Assembly: GCF_000022905.1 (NCBI RefSeq)
Contig: NC_012590.1
Span: 868,001-932,000 of the forward strand
Direction of reading: 5' to 3'
DNA length: 64,000 nt
DNA from: Corynebacterium aurimucosum ATCC 700975
Lineage (GTDB): Bacteria > Actinomycetota > Actinomycetes > Mycobacteriales > Mycobacteriaceae
Positions 63,511 to 64,000 of this stretch are shown here, piece by piece. Each line of letters opens with the position of its first letter. Position 1 is the stretch's first letter. The position numbers and the translations under genes were made by a program. Below the pieces are notes generated by a model. It was not told the DNA's origin, did not search any database, and was given only the letters and a program-made list of their open reading frames with translations.

Positions 63511-64000
63511 ATGGCGAACCTCATTAACCTGGAAAACGTAACCAAGTCTTTCGGCCTCAAGACCCTGCTGGACGGGGTCTCCCTCGGCGTTCAAACCGGT
63601 GATCGCATCGGCATCGTCGGCGTCAACGGCGGCGGCAAAACCACGCTGCTGGAAGTTCTCACCGGCATCGAATCCCCGGACTCGGGCCGTGTATCTCACA
63701 ATTCGGATTTGCGCATGGCAGTGGTGACCCAGCGCTTTGAGCTGGAGGAGTCTCTCACCATCGCCCAGGTCATCATCGAACCACTGGGCTTGGAAACCTT
63801 CGAGTGGGCGTCTAATGCCAAGGTGCGCGATGTCCTCGGCGGCCTCGGCATCGTTGACCTAGGGCTAGACACCCCTGTGGGCTCGCTCTCCGGTGGTGAG
63901 CGCCGCCGCGTGAACTTGGCTGCCGCACTCGTTCAAGACCTCGACATCGTGGTGCTCGATGAGCCGACCAACCACCTTGACGTCGAAGGCGTGCAGTGGC
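63511..64000 (+). CDS. ABC-F family ATPase, 3' end outside window
   Basis: Cut by the window edge; 163 codons are visible. MANLINLENVTKSFGLKTLLDGVSLGVQTGDRIGIVGVNGGGKTTLLEVL contains Walker A GVNGGGKTT. The signature is SLSGGERRRVNLAAAL and Walker B VVLDEPTNHLDVEG, whose DEPTNHLD form marks the ABC-F branch (Uup/EttA), proteins that act on the ribosome and have no membrane domain. C. glutamicum has a Uup-like gene after ispE. GATATG at the start; the start codon is set by homology. Confidence 0.92.
   Translation, partial: MANLINLENVTKSFGLKTLLDGVSLGVQTGDRIGIVGVNGGGKTTLLEVLTGIESPDSGRVSHNSDLRMAVVTQRFELEESLTIAQVIIEPLGLETFEWASNAKVRDVLGGLGIVDLGLDTPVGSLSGGERRRVNLAAALVQDLDIVVLDEPTNHLDVEGVQW

Overview
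The window is a stretch of high-GC actinobacterial chromosome, and everything points to Corynebacterium. It carries AmtR, the BetP betaine carrier, a Pmt mannosyltransferase, the Rpf2-KsgA-IspE cluster, the Glp-RimJ-GlpR cell-division cluster and MprA/MprB/PepD, in an order that largely follows the C. glutamicum chromosome as I remember it. Many genes look leaderless: a TAnnnT -10 box lies exactly 7 nt before the start codon. I see no rRNA or tRNA gene, insertion sequence, prophage or CRISPR array. The window opens inside an Lhr helicase gene and closes inside an ABC-F ATPase gene.

Layout. 1-8.2 kb: Lhr helicase, L-lactate dehydrogenase, a Nei/Fpg DNA glycosylase, a YccF membrane protein and a 13E12-type HNH nuclease. 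8.4-14.1 kb: pgi, a secreted trypsin-like protease, chorismate mutase and PcrA helicase. 14.1-20.2 kb: two paralogous secreted M23 peptidases flank a PadR regulator-ABC ATPase-FtsX-type permease operon with a perfect operator-like palindrome. 20.5-24.5 kb: a multi-pass membrane protein with an acidic repeat tail, then purN and purH. 24.7-30.7 kb: an accessory envelope/signalling island with three single-pass proteins of similar architecture, a beta-lactamase-fold lipoprotein, a tail-anchored Ser/Thr kinase and an FHA-HTH protein. This is the least familiar part of the window. 30.7-32.3 kb: amtR and a protein that looks like an inactive nucleotidyltransferase. 32.5-34.6 kb: two divergent operons of cysteine-poor, zinc-independent ribosomal proteins (rpmB-rpmG-rpsN-rpsR and rpmE-rpmF). 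34.8-39.7 kb: mprA-mprB-pepD-mog and a small gene. 39.7-46.4 kb: mscL, a SAF-domain protein, 5-formyl-THF cyclo-ligase, galU, glp, rimJ and glpR. 46.4-50.3 kb: the ogt-tag alkylation repair pair, DoxX, a zf-HC2-like membrane protein and pmt. 50.3-56.5 kb: rsmI, betP, metS and an MFS carrier. 56.5-64 kb: an orphan HigA-like antitoxin, two GNAT acetyltransferases, tatD, rpf2-ksgA-ispE, a zinc-chaperone-like lipoprotein behind a Zur-type box, and the ABC-F gene.

Common themes are cell-envelope growth (M23 peptidases, Rpf2, Pmt, Glp/GlpR, GalU, PepD), osmotic and envelope stress (BetP, MscL, MprAB), and metal or nitrogen adaptation (zinc-free ribosomal proteins, zinc chaperone, AmtR). Functions rest on motif recognition by eye; no database search was run.
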